Positions 8,989 through 17,391 of a stretch of 64,000 nucleotides of DNA are shown here, in pieces; within the stretch, counting starts at the first letter, position 1, and each line of letters opens with the position of its first letter. The stretch is from Pigmentiphaga kullae (GTDB lineage: Bacteria > Pseudomonadota > Gammaproteobacteria > Burkholderiales > Burkholderiaceae_B): the NCBI RefSeq assembly GCF_004216695.1, contig NZ_SGXC01000002.1:930001-994000 (forward strand), given 5' to 3'. The notes beneath the pieces were generated by a model. That model made no database searches, was not told where the DNA came from, and was given only the letters and a program-made list of their open reading frames with translations. A program made the position numbers and the translations under genes.

Positions 8989-10656
8989 ATGCTCTCCTTT
9001 TCGCTACGCATGCATACCCTTCCCCTCCGGCTGGCCCTGCTCGGTCCGGCGCTCGTGCTGTCGGCCTGCGGCGGCGACGGCGCCGTGACGCCCGACACCC
9101 CCGAGCCGCCGCCTCCGGCCGTCGCCCAACTGGCCGTCGATTGCAGCGGCCCCCATTGCGGCGCGGTCGACGCCCATCGCTACCTGGGCTCGGGCGTAGG
9201 CATCTGGCAATACACGAACACGACGGGCGAACGGCGCGAGGTGGAGATCGACATCTCGGGCCTGGCCGGCAAGGACGTGCAGTTGATCATGACGAACCAC
9301 GGCGACGCGCCGCAGAAGATGCCCGGCATCGAATTGTTCGAGCGCTCGCCCTACCCGGCGGATGCGCCCGCGGCCGCACGGCGCGCCCCCGCCTTTTCCC
9401 TGGCCGTGCCGTTCGCTGCGGAACAGGCCACGGAGAAACGGGCCACGGAAAAACAGGCCACCGCCAGCCGGGCCGTCGCTCCTGCCTCCGTCGTGGGCGC
9501 CACGCGCCCGTGGTGGGTCGATACGTGGACCGAAGGCCGGGTCGAACGCCCGTTCACGCTGTATCGCCAGGGGCAGGCCCAGGGGCCGGATGGCCCGCGC
9601 CGTGTCAACATCTGGCTCGAGGACGACCAATACGGCGACGCGCTGGTCAGCGACGCCATGCTGGATGCGCTGCTGCAGCGCGTGGCCACGGGCCCCCATG
9701 CCGTCTATGCCAGAGCGACGGACCTCGCCGGCGAGCCTTGGGGGCCGCACGAGACAGCCGGCGCGATACCGCCGGCGCAGGACCTGAACATCGTGCTGGG
9801 CAAGGAGCTGGCCTACGTGTCCTACCCGGGCGGCCGGGACTTGCGCATCCGCCAACAGACGGGCAATCCCGACTTCGACGAATACGTCCGCACCAGCAAC
9901 GAGGCACTTGCCGTGTACCTGACCACGGAGCGCTTCTATCAGCCGGACGACTACTACGCATCCGGCGAACCGGCCGCAGCCATGGCGCTGATGCTGACTC
10001 AGATGGCCAACATCTATCACCGCTCGGCGCTACCCGCCAACGACCAGTCCTTCGAACCCTGGCTCGACATGATGACGGCCCTGATGATGCAGGACATCCT
10101 CTATCTGCCCGGCATCGACGCGTACCAACCCGTGGGCGACATCTACCGCTGGTACTGGCTGTCGGGCGGCGCCGCGGACGGCTTCAACTGCGACCTGAAG
10201 ACCGCGCGGGACGCCAACGGCAACAGTTGCTATGTCCTTGGCGTACAGGCGTCCTTAGGCGCCTACCTGCTGCGGCAGTACGGCATCGGCTTCTATCGGC
10301 AACTGCTGCGCAACACCAGTTCTTCCGATTCCTGGGCCATCCTGGACGACGCCATCAGGCAGGCGGGCGGAGAAGGCGCGGATGCCGCCCTGCGCCGCTT
10401 CGCCACCAACATCGCCCTGCTGCCGGCGGCCGCCTCGCCCAAGGGCTACGGGCTGCCGGAACGGACCGACGGCGCCTACACGCTGGCCGCCATCGACGGC
10501 GCTACCTACGCGAGCGAACTGGCCCTGCCCACCGACACGATCATGACCCTGATGCCGCGCGCCTTCTTCCCCTTTGCCCGGCCGGCCGTGCGGGACACCT
10601 ACCGGGAGAACATCGCCGTGCCGCCGCACGCCAGCCTGTCGGTCGTCGTGCGCTAG
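8989..10656 (+). CDS. Array member 3: paralogous lipoprotein with a degenerate zinc site
   Basis: A 555-residue paralogue with lipobox LSAC (Cys27), DCSGPHCGAVDAHRY, GIWQYTN, the FNCDL...SCYVLG Cys pair and the ending ASLSVVVR, so the overall fold should match the others. The zinc site is gone. Where the paralogues have HE[LM]TH, residues 334-338 read LMLTQ, and the third-ligand Glu is Met361 (WLDMM). Alignment here is gap-free, anchored by the flanking ANIYHRS (ANVYRRG in member 5) and ALMMQDILYLPG. The frame is otherwise intact and full length, so it is probably a pseudoenzyme with a binding or regulatory role, not a decaying gene. A good Shine-Dalgarno (AAGGA) precedes the ATG. Confidence 0.8.
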   Translation: MLSFSLRMHTLPLRLALLGPALVLSACGGDGAVTPDTPEPPPPAVAQLAVDCSGPHCGAVDAHRYLGSGVGIWQYTNTTGERREVEIDISGLAGKDVQLIMTNHGDAPQKMPGIELFERSPYPADAPAAARRAPAFSLAVPFAAEQATEKRATEKQATASRAVAPASVVGATRPWWVDTWTEGRVERPFTLYRQGQAQGPDGPRRVNIWLEDDQYGDALVSDAMLDALLQRVATGPHAVYARATDLAGEPWGPHETAGAIPPAQDLNIVLGKELAYVSYPGGRDLRIRQQTGNPDFDEYVRTSNEALAVYLTTERFYQPDDYYASGEPAAAMALMLTQMANIYHRSALPANDQSFEPWLDMMTALMMQDILYLPGIDAYQPVGDIYRWYWLSGGAADGFNCDLKTARDANGNSCYVLGVQASLGAYLLRQYGIGFYRQLLRNTSSSDSWAILDDAIRQAGGEGADAALRRFATNIALLPAAASPKGYGLPERTDGAYTLAAIDGATYASELALPTDTIMTLMPRAFFPFARPAVRDTYRENIAVPPHASLSVVVR

Positions 10657-10664
10657 GAGCCTCC

Positions 10665-12335
10665 ATGCAAATCGCCGCCCGAGTCCTTTCCCTGCTCGCC
10701 GCCGCCAGCCTGATGCTGCTGTCGGGATGCGGCGGCGATGGCGATCCCATCGCCCCGCCGGAACCGCCGCCTCCCGGTGCGCAACTCGAGGTCGATTGCA
10801 GCGGCCCCCGCTGCGGCGCCATCGATGCCCACCGCTACGCAGGCTCGGGCATCGGCATCTGGCAGTACACCAACACCGGCGACGAGCGGGTCGCGCTGCC
10901 CGTCAGGCTGGCAGGCCTGGCCGGCAAGGACGTGCAACTGATCTACACCAACCATGGGGACACGCCGCAGCGCCTGCCGGCGCTGGAGCTGTACCTGCGA
11001 TCGCCATATCCTCTGGCGGCGCCCGCCGCCAGGCTGGCGGCCCCGGCCGGCGCGGACGCGGCCAAGGGCGAAGGCCCACGCCGCCATCGGCGGCCCGACC
11101 TGCCGCCGATGGCGGCCGATCCGATGCAAGGGTTGAAGAGCCGCAAACCCTCGCCCTCGGCCAAAATCATCGCGCCGCGCGTGGCCGCCCCGGCGCCCCG
11201 GCTCGGAGACGTGCGCACCTGGCGGGTGTCCGGATACGGGATGGGCACGGACGAGGACGCGTTCCGCCGCTCGACCCTGGTCCGCCAGGCCGTGGCCCGC
11301 GACGGGCGCGGCATCCACGTCTGGGTCGATGCGCAAACCCAGGCGGCGGGAAGCGTGACCGACGCGATGCTGGACGGTTTCATCCGTGACCTGGTCGAGG
11401 GAGAAACCGCGGTCTACGACCGAACCGTCGCACTGTCCGGACCGCCATGGGGGCCGTATCCCGACGTCGGGTTGCCGGCCCTTGCCCCTGATCAGGACCT
11501 GCACGTGGCCTTCATCCGCGACATGATGGCGGCCGGGATGGTGCACTGGAACGACGTCGGGCTGAACGACCCGGCTGGCCCTCCGGAGGACAATCTCAGC
11601 AATGAAGCGCTGGTCCTCTTCATCTCCGACGACAATTTCTACAATCCGGTGCTGGATGAACTGGCCACCTTCACCCATGAACTGACTCACCTTTCCACCC
11701 GCTACCGGCAGGTCATCGCCAAGGAGCCGGGGCAGGAATACTTCCACCAATCCTGGTTCGTCGAACTGATGGCGCTGATGGCCGAGGACGCCCTCTACCT
11801 GCCCGGACTGAACCGCCACCACGAGAGCCGGGATTTCTTCGTCCGCTACTGGCTGCGCGGCCAGGGCTTCAACTGCGACATCCTGTCGATCGCCATCCTG
11901 GCCGTGGACCGCTGCGACAGCTACAACATCAACTCGACCATAGGCGCCTACCTGCTGCGCCACTACGGCATGGCCCTTTATCAACGGCTGCTGGACGAGA
12001 CCGGCGCGCCGGACTCCTGGGGCATCCTGGACAAGGCCATCCGCGACGTGGGCGGCCCCGGCGTGCAGACCACGCTGCGCCGCATCGGCACGACCATCGC
12101 GCTGCTGCCGGCAGCTTCGCCGCCGAACTTCGGCCTGGGCGCCAGAAGCGATGCCGGCTACGAGCTCGTGCCGATGGACGGCTCGCTATACGCGGACTAC
12201 GGACTGCCAACGAGCGTACCGATGTACCTGCAGCCGCGAGGATTCTTCCCGTTCGTGCGGCCCGCGGTGCGGGACGTCTATGAGGAAACCATCACCGTCC
12301 CGCCCCATACCAGCGTGTCAGTCGTGGTCCGATGA
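10665..12335 (+). CDS. Putative M30-like zinc metalloprotease lipoprotein, array member 4
   Basis: A 556-residue paralogue with lipobox LSGC (Cys22), DCSGPRCGAIDAHRY and GIWQYTN. The zinc site is HELTH at 338-342, with candidate Glu367 in SWFVE. FNCDI...RCDSYN and the ending TSVSVVVR are conserved. It starts 8 nt after the stop of member 3, and its AGGAG overlaps that stop region. The frame is also open far upstream across member 3; that part is a high-GC shadow, and the signal peptide fixes the start. It has a longer basic Arg/Lys-rich segment around residues 125-175 than members 1 and 3. Confidence 0.8.
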   Translation: MQIAARVLSLLAAASLMLLSGCGGDGDPIAPPEPPPPGAQLEVDCSGPRCGAIDAHRYAGSGIGIWQYTNTGDERVALPVRLAGLAGKDVQLIYTNHGDTPQRLPALELYLRSPYPLAAPAARLAAPAGADAAKGEGPRRHRRPDLPPMAADPMQGLKSRKPSPSAKIIAPRVAAPAPRLGDVRTWRVSGYGMGTDEDAFRRSTLVRQAVARDGRGIHVWVDAQTQAAGSVTDAMLDGFIRDLVEGETAVYDRTVALSGPPWGPYPDVGLPALAPDQDLHVAFIRDMMAAGMVHWNDVGLNDPAGPPEDNLSNEALVLFISDDNFYNPVLDELATFTHELTHLSTRYRQVIAKEPGQEYFHQSWFVELMALMAEDALYLPGLNRHHESRDFFVRYWLRGQGFNCDILSIAILAVDRCDSYNINSTIGAYLLRHYGMALYQRLLDETGAPDSWGILDKAIRDVGGPGVQTTLRRIGTTIALLPAASPPNFGLGARSDAGYELVPMDGSLYADYGLPTSVPMYLQPRGFFPFVRPAVRDVYEETITVPPHTSVSVVVR

Positions 12336-12362
12336 AGCACCTTTCTCCCTGGAGTATCTGCC

Positions 12363-14060
12363 ATGTCCCTGCCCCGGTTCCATCGGCTGCCGCCATCGCT
12401 GCTCGCCATGCTGCTCGGGCTGGCCATGGCCTCCTGCGGCGGCGACTCCCAGCCCGGCTCCACGCCGCAGACCGAAGTCCCCACGTCGCCCGGACTCACG
12501 GTGGATTGCGAAGGCCCCCGTTGCGGCGCGACGGATGCGCATCGCTATGCCGGCGCGGGGGTTGCGGTCTGGCAGTACACCAATGCCACCGCCGCCAACG
12601 TGGAGGTGCCGGTGCGCATCGACGGGATTCCCGGCCGTGACGTACAGCTCGTATTCGCCAATCTGGGCAAGACGCCGCAATCCATGCCGCCGCTCGCACT
12701 GGCAGCGCGCTCGCCCTATCCCGTGGACTTGCTCCCCGCCCCGGCGCAGGTGTCCCGCGCATCCGTATCGCGCCTGGCATCGATTCGGCCCGCGGCGCGG
12801 CTCAATGCCGGTCATCGCCAACGCCCCGCCAGCAGGCTGTCCGACGTGTTGCATCGCGCCACGGCGGTCCCCGAAGCCACTGCGCCGCACGACGAAGCAC
12901 CAGGAAGCACGCGTTCCTGGCTGGTCCAACAGAGTGGCGACGTCATGGATGTCTCCGAGCGCCGGGTCACGCTGGCCCGCCGGCAACACGCGCCGGACGG
13001 GCGCGTGGTCAACCTGTGGATGGAGGATGGCCAGCTCGAGAGCGGTCTGGTCACGGCCGGCCAGCTCGACAAACTGATCGAACGGTTCGCGGTAGGACCA
13101 GCCTCCATCTATGCCAGGGTTTCCGACATCGCCGGACCGCCCTGGGGCCCTCACTCCCGCGCCGGTCTCATACCCGCCGACCAGCCGCTGGACATCGTCT
13201 TCGTCACGGGCATCGCATCGATGGCCCAGGCCTACGTCCGCATCGATGATTTCCCGCTGCGCCCCACGGACCCGGCCCCCGACGATCCGCGCCGCACCAG
13301 CAACGCCGCGCTGTCCATCGTCATGAGCGTCGAGACGCTATACACCTCCCTCTACCCGCGAAACTACGAACCGGCGGCTTCGGTACTGGCCCATGAAATG
13401 ACCCATCTGGCCAACGTCTACCGCCGCGGCATCCAGCGCGGCGACGATGACTACCGCCATGCCGTCTGGCTTGAAGAAACCACGGCACTGATGATGCAGG
13501 ACATCCTGTTCGATCCTGAACGCGACACGCTGCACGAAATCCGCGACAGCGCGCTGTTCGCCTGGATGGTCCTGGGCAGCGAAGGCGGGTTCAACTGCGA
13601 CCTGGCCCGGTACTCCAACGATCCTTCCGAGCTGTGCGTCAGCTTCCCCGTGCAGGGGGCTTTCGGCGCATACCTCCTGCGCCACTACGGATTGGCGTTC
13701 TACCGTGATCTGCTGCGCAACATGTCGTCGACCGACTCCTGGGAAATGCTGAACGACGCCATCCGGCAAGCAGACGGGCCGGGTCTTACGGTCGCGTTGA
13801 GGCGTTTCAGTGCGGCCATCGCCCTGCTTCCCGCCGGCACGTCCCCGCCCGGCTATGGATTCCCCGAACGCAGGGAGTCGGGATACACGCTCGTGCCCCT
13901 GGACGGCTCTCTGGACGCTGACACCCCTCTGCCCGGCAGCCTGCCGGAACAGCTCGTCCCACACGGTTTCTTCGCCACCGCGCGGCCGAACATGCGCGGC
14001 ACCTACCTCGAGACCATTACGGTACCGCCGGGCACGGCACTGTCCGTCGTCGTCCGCTAG
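12363..14060 (+). CDS. Putative M30-like zinc metalloprotease lipoprotein, array member 5
   Basis: A 565-residue paralogue with lipobox MASC (Cys25), DCEGPRCGATDAHRY and AVWQYTN. The zinc site is HEMTH at 344-348, with Glu372 in VWLEE. FNCDL...LCVSFP and the ending TALSVVVR are conserved. It is the last gene of the array and ends 12 nt before the convergent monooxygenase gene. No intrinsic terminator is visible between them. The five genes share orientation and gaps of 8-37 nt, which implies an operon made by tandem duplication. Confidence 0.8.
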   Translation: MSLPRFHRLPPSLLAMLLGLAMASCGGDSQPGSTPQTEVPTSPGLTVDCEGPRCGATDAHRYAGAGVAVWQYTNATAANVEVPVRIDGIPGRDVQLVFANLGKTPQSMPPLALAARSPYPVDLLPAPAQVSRASVSRLASIRPAARLNAGHRQRPASRLSDVLHRATAVPEATAPHDEAPGSTRSWLVQQSGDVMDVSERRVTLARRQHAPDGRVVNLWMEDGQLESGLVTAGQLDKLIERFAVGPASIYARVSDIAGPPWGPHSRAGLIPADQPLDIVFVTGIASMAQAYVRIDDFPLRPTDPAPDDPRRTSNAALSIVMSVETLYTSLYPRNYEPAASVLAHEMTHLANVYRRGIQRGDDDYRHAVWLEETTALMMQDILFDPERDTLHEIRDSALFAWMVLGSEGGFNCDLARYSNDPSELCVSFPVQGAFGAYLLRHYGLAFYRDLLRNMSSTDSWEMLNDAIRQADGPGLTVALRRFSAAIALLPAGTSPPGYGFPERRESGYTLVPLDGSLDADTPLPGSLPEQLVPHGFFATARPNMRGTYLETITVPPGTALSVVVR

Positions 14061-14072
14061 GGCCTGTTCACG

Positions 14073-15341
14073 CTAGCGAATGCGCACGCCAGGCTCGATC
14101 GTGGGCGGCCGTTCGTTGGTGGCCTGCACCGAGTACCCCGCTATCGCCTTGTACTGGACGGAATGCCGCGCCAGCTCTTCCTGCGGGACCACGTCCTCGA
14201 TGCGGTCGAAACGTCCGCCGCAGCGCTCCTCGACCAGGTCCAGGATGCTGTCCGGCCCGGCAACGCGATTGGTCAGGATGACCTGGGCCGTAGCCGGCCG
14301 CATCCTGGCCTCGTAGGCCGACAGCGCCTCGGGCGTCAATCCATGTTCCAGGAACGCCCTCCCCAGTTCCCTGGCATCGATGATGGCCGAACCCGCACCG
14401 TTCGAACCCACTGGATAGGCCGCATGAGCGGCGTCTCCCATCAGGCTGGTACGGCCGACCGTCCAATGGCCGAGCGGGTCGCGGTCCACCATCGGATACT
14501 CGTATACGGTATCCGCGGCCGCGATCAGCGCCGGCACGTCCAGCCAGTCGAAGCGCATGTCAGTAAAACGCGGCAGGAAATCCTCCAGGCGCGCCTCCCG
14601 GTTCCAGTCTTCCTTGTTCCAAGGCTGGCCGGGCTCGTAGTTCAGGTTCGCGATCCAGTTGATGGTCGCCAATCCGGTGCGGGGATCCGGCGCGGAAATC
14701 GGATAGGCGACGAAGCGCAGGCCGGAGTGGCCGATCATGACCATGGAGGCCCCCGTCTTGTAGGGAATCGCACGCGAAGTGCCGCGCCACAGGACGGCCC
14801 CTCCCCAGACGGGCTCGCCTTCGTCCGGCGCGATCTGCCGGCGAATGGCCGAATGGATGCCGTCGGCCCCGACCAGGATGTCTCCTCGTTCGATGCGGTC
14901 CGCGCCTTCGGCATTGCGTAGATGAAGCACCGCCTTGCCTCCCTCGTCGGCAAATCCGGTCGCCGCCCATCCGCACTCCACGCAATCCGGTCCGGCGCGC
15001 CGCAACAACTCTTCATACAGCATCATGTGCAGCCTGCCCCGATGGACCGAATATTGCGGCCACCGGTACCCCGCCTGCAAGCCGCGGGGCTCCGTCCAGA
15101 TGTGCAGGCCATGCTTGGTGTACATGCCATAGTCGCGGGTCCGGACGCCTATGTCATCGAGCAGGTGGCCAAGGCCGAGGTCCATCAATTCGCGGACCGC
15201 GCTCGGTTGAAGGTTGATACCCACCCCAAGGGGGCGGATCCGGCGGACGGTTTCAAAGACTTTGAAGGAAACGCCGATCTGCTGGCAGGTCAGCGCGAGG
15301 GACAGGCCGGCGATTCCGCCGCCGGCGATCAATACGGTCAT
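14073..15341 (-). CDS. FAD-dependent monooxygenase (PhzS/3-hydroxybenzoate hydroxylase-like)
   Basis: A 422-residue class A flavoprotein monooxygenase. The FAD-binding GGGIAG is at residues 7-12, the DG motif reads GADGIHSAIRR, and the GD motif reads LMGDAAHAAYPVGSNGAGSA. The RPLGVGINLQPSAVRELMDLG stretch resembles PhzS-type oxidoreductases. It probably uses NAD(P)H and O2 to hydroxylate an aromatic or heteroaromatic acid; the substrate is unknown. It lies downstream of a Bug receptor gene in the same direction, with a LysR gene divergent to that, so it is likely a small catabolic operon. The start is the ATG just before the dinucleotide-binding strand. Confidence 0.85.
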   Translation of the reverse strand: MTVLIAGGGIAGLSLALTCQQIGVSFKVFETVRRIRPLGVGINLQPSAVRELMDLGLGHLLDDIGVRTRDYGMYTKHGLHIWTEPRGLQAGYRWPQYSVHRGRLHMMLYEELLRRAGPDCVECGWAATGFADEGGKAVLHLRNAEGADRIERGDILVGADGIHSAIRRQIAPDEGEPVWGGAVLWRGTSRAIPYKTGASMVMIGHSGLRFVAYPISAPDPRTGLATINWIANLNYEPGQPWNKEDWNREARLEDFLPRFTDMRFDWLDVPALIAAADTVYEYPMVDRDPLGHWTVGRTSLMGDAAHAAYPVGSNGAGSAIIDARELGRAFLEHGLTPEALSAYEARMRPATAQVILTNRVAGPDSILDLVEERCGGRFDRIEDVVPQEELARHSVQYKAIAGYSVQATNERPPTIEPGVRIR

Positions 15342-15414
15342 GGTTGCGATACCTCGGGGTCGTGGTGCTTGCCACGGAGAAGAACGATGGGAAGGTCGTG
15401 AATGACGAGCGGGA

Positions 15415-16370
15415 TCACGGGCCCGCGTATCCCGCGCGCTCCACCATCGTGGCGAAGGCCGCCGTCGTCTCCTTGATGCGCGCGCCAAGCGCATCGGGCG
15501 AACTGGCGGCGGGAGCACGCCCAGCTCGCTGACCTTGGCCGCGAATGCGGGCGACTCCACGACGCGGGTAACCGCCCGGTTGTAGCGGCGCACGAGGTCG
15601 GTAGGTAATCCCGCAGGAGCAAGCACCGCGACGAAGCCGCTTACGCCGTAGCCGGCCAGCCCCTGTTCCACATAGGTCGGGACATGAGGTATCGAAGGCA
15701 GCCGTCTCGGACCGCTGACCGCGATGACGCGCACGCGGCCTTCCCGCTCGTACTGCATCATGGCCCCGATGGAACCGATGCCCGCGGGGATCTGCCCGGC
15801 GACGACATCCTGCACCACGGGTCCATCGCCCCGATACGGTATCGGCGTGACGTCGCCCCCGAAATCCCTGGCCAGGATCTGGACGCCGAAGTACGGATCG
15901 CTCGCGGGGGCCGGAACGCCCACGCTGCCCTTTCCGGGATGGGCATTCGCCCAGTCGATCAAGCCCTTCAGGTTGCGCACGTCGCCCAGCAGTTTGGGAT
16001 TGACCGCCAGGACATCGTTGGAGATCGCCACCAGCCCGACCGGCACGAAATCTCTTTGCGGATCGTAGCCGGGCTGGCGCACGGTCAACGGGATCATGGC
16101 CAGCGCATGGCTGTTCGACAGGAACAACGTATTGCCGTCGGCGGCGGCGCTCCTCAGCGCCACCGCCGCCAGTTGCCCACCGGCTCCAGGCTTGTTCTCG
16201 ACGATGACATTTCGCTGCAACTGGTCCGACATCCCCTGCGCCAGGTGGCGGGCGATGACGTCGTTGCTGCCGCCGGCGGGAAAGCCCACCAGCAGGCGCA
16301 GCGGAGGCTGCTGGGCAATGGCGATGCAGGGCAGCAGCACTGCCAGCATCAGGCTCAAGCGGCGTTTCAT
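15415..16370 (-). pseudogene. Bug-type tripartite tricarboxylate receptor, frameshifted near its 3' end
   Basis: The N-terminus has a signal peptide (MKRRLSLMLAVLLPCIAIAQ) and the Bug hallmark LLVGFPAGGSNDVIARHLAQ, and homology continues to SELGVLPPP. Near position 15505 the frame then breaks. The missing C-terminus, SSPDALGARIKETTAAFATM and on to a TGA, is present in the next frame. The length is one base short of 319 codons, so a single-base loss in the CCGCCGCC run explains it. Read without correction, the frame runs on through the downstream monooxygenase and would make a nonsense-linked fusion. It may be a true inactivating mutation or a sequencing error. Bug proteins bind small carboxylates in the periplasm. 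Confidence 0.8.
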
Positions 16371-16478
16371 GGGTTCGCTCCTTGGCGGGTGGCGTTCGGC
16401 ATTCCCGGTGCAGGCACAGGGGCTGGAACGCATTCTGCGAACAAAGCGGGCGAAGTGGAATTGATGAAATCGAACCTA

Positions 16479-16497
16479 TATTGCGTAATATGCAATA
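16479..16497. promoter_or_regulatory. LysR-type operator candidate (T-N11-A palindrome)
   Basis: TATTGC and GCAATA flank a 7-nt spacer, giving a T-N11-A dyad typical of LysR-family boxes. It lies 24 nt before the LysR ATG and about 110 nt upstream of the divergent Bug gene, which fits autoregulation and control of that gene. Confidence 0.5.
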
Positions 16498-16521
16498 CCA
16501 GGCTCACTCTCCTTTCCTGCC

Positions 16522-17391
16522 ATGAACGTCGACCTGTTCGCCCTGAAAGCCTTCGTCATCCTGGCCGAACACCTGCATTTCGCCCAGGCCGCAACCGCGC
16601 TGCATGTTTCGCCGTCCCGCCTGACACGCGTCGTCCAGTCGCTGGAACGGGAAATGGGCGTCCGCCTGCTGGCCCGTTCGACGCACGGCACCGCCCTGAC
16701 CGCCGACGGGACGGAATTTCTTCGCAGCGCCCGGCGCATCGTGGCCGAAATGGATTGGGCGGGCCGACGACTCACGCGGCGCAGCGTGGCGTCGGCCGCC
16801 ACGTTCACGGTGGGCTGCCTGGCAGGCAGCCTCTACGACTTGCTGCCCGAGCGCGTCCGCGCCGCCCGCCTCGCGCACCCCAAGGTGCAGATCCGGCTGA
16901 TCGAGATGCAGGAGGACGAGATGACCAGCCAGGTACTGGACGGGACGTTGGACATGGGCTTCCTGTATTTCCCCACGCCCGACGACGAAATGATCAGCCG
17001 GGTCGTCGCCCGCCGGGCCCAATGGGTCGCGATGGGCCCCGATCATCCCCTTGCCCGGCTGCAATCCCTGTCCATCAAGGATCTTGCCGGCCACACCATG
17101 ATTCTCCCCGACGAGACCGCGGCCCCACGGCTGCACCGGTGGTATCGCGGCTTCCTCGAAAAGAAGGGACGCCGCGCCGTCCAATATGTGGGAGCCAATC
17201 AGATCCACGTCGCCCTGGGCCTGTGCGCGGCCGGGGAAGGCCTGTGCGTGGTGGCGGAGAACCTGATGCATGTGCGGCGCGACGATCTGCACTACGTGCC
17301 GCTGGCCGATGCGCCCAAGACCGAGCTGACCGCCATCTGGCGCACCGATTCCCCGGTGCGCCAGGTCGCCCAGTTCATCGCGAAATGGTGA
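16522..17391 (+). CDS. LysR-family transcriptional regulator
   Basis: A 289-residue regulator. The N-terminal winged helix-turn-helix reads ALKAFVILAEHLHFAQAATALHVSPSRLTRVVQSLE, and the remainder is a LysR substrate-binding domain with no membrane segments. It is divergent from the Bug/monooxygenase pair and likely controls it in response to the pathway substrate. Its 3' end overlaps the convergent helicase gene by 17 nt. Confidence 0.9.
   Translation: MNVDLFALKAFVILAEHLHFAQAATALHVSPSRLTRVVQSLEREMGVRLLARSTHGTALTADGTEFLRSARRIVAEMDWAGRRLTRRSVASAATFTVGCLAGSLYDLLPERVRAARLAHPKVQIRLIEMQEDEMTSQVLDGTLDMGFLYFPTPDDEMISRVVARRAQWVAMGPDHPLARLQSLSIKDLAGHTMILPDETAAPRLHRWYRGFLEKKGRRAVQYVGANQIHVALGLCAAGEGLCVVAENLMHVRRDDLHYVPLADAPKTELTAIWRTDSPVRQVAQFIAKW

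Noticed and set aside
9141-10664. Very long open frame upstream of array member 4 that would make a protein of over 1,000 residues
   Set aside because: The upstream half overlaps member 3 in another frame, has Arg/Pro/Gly-rich shadow composition and no motif. The lipoprotein signal of member 4 fixes its start at 10665.
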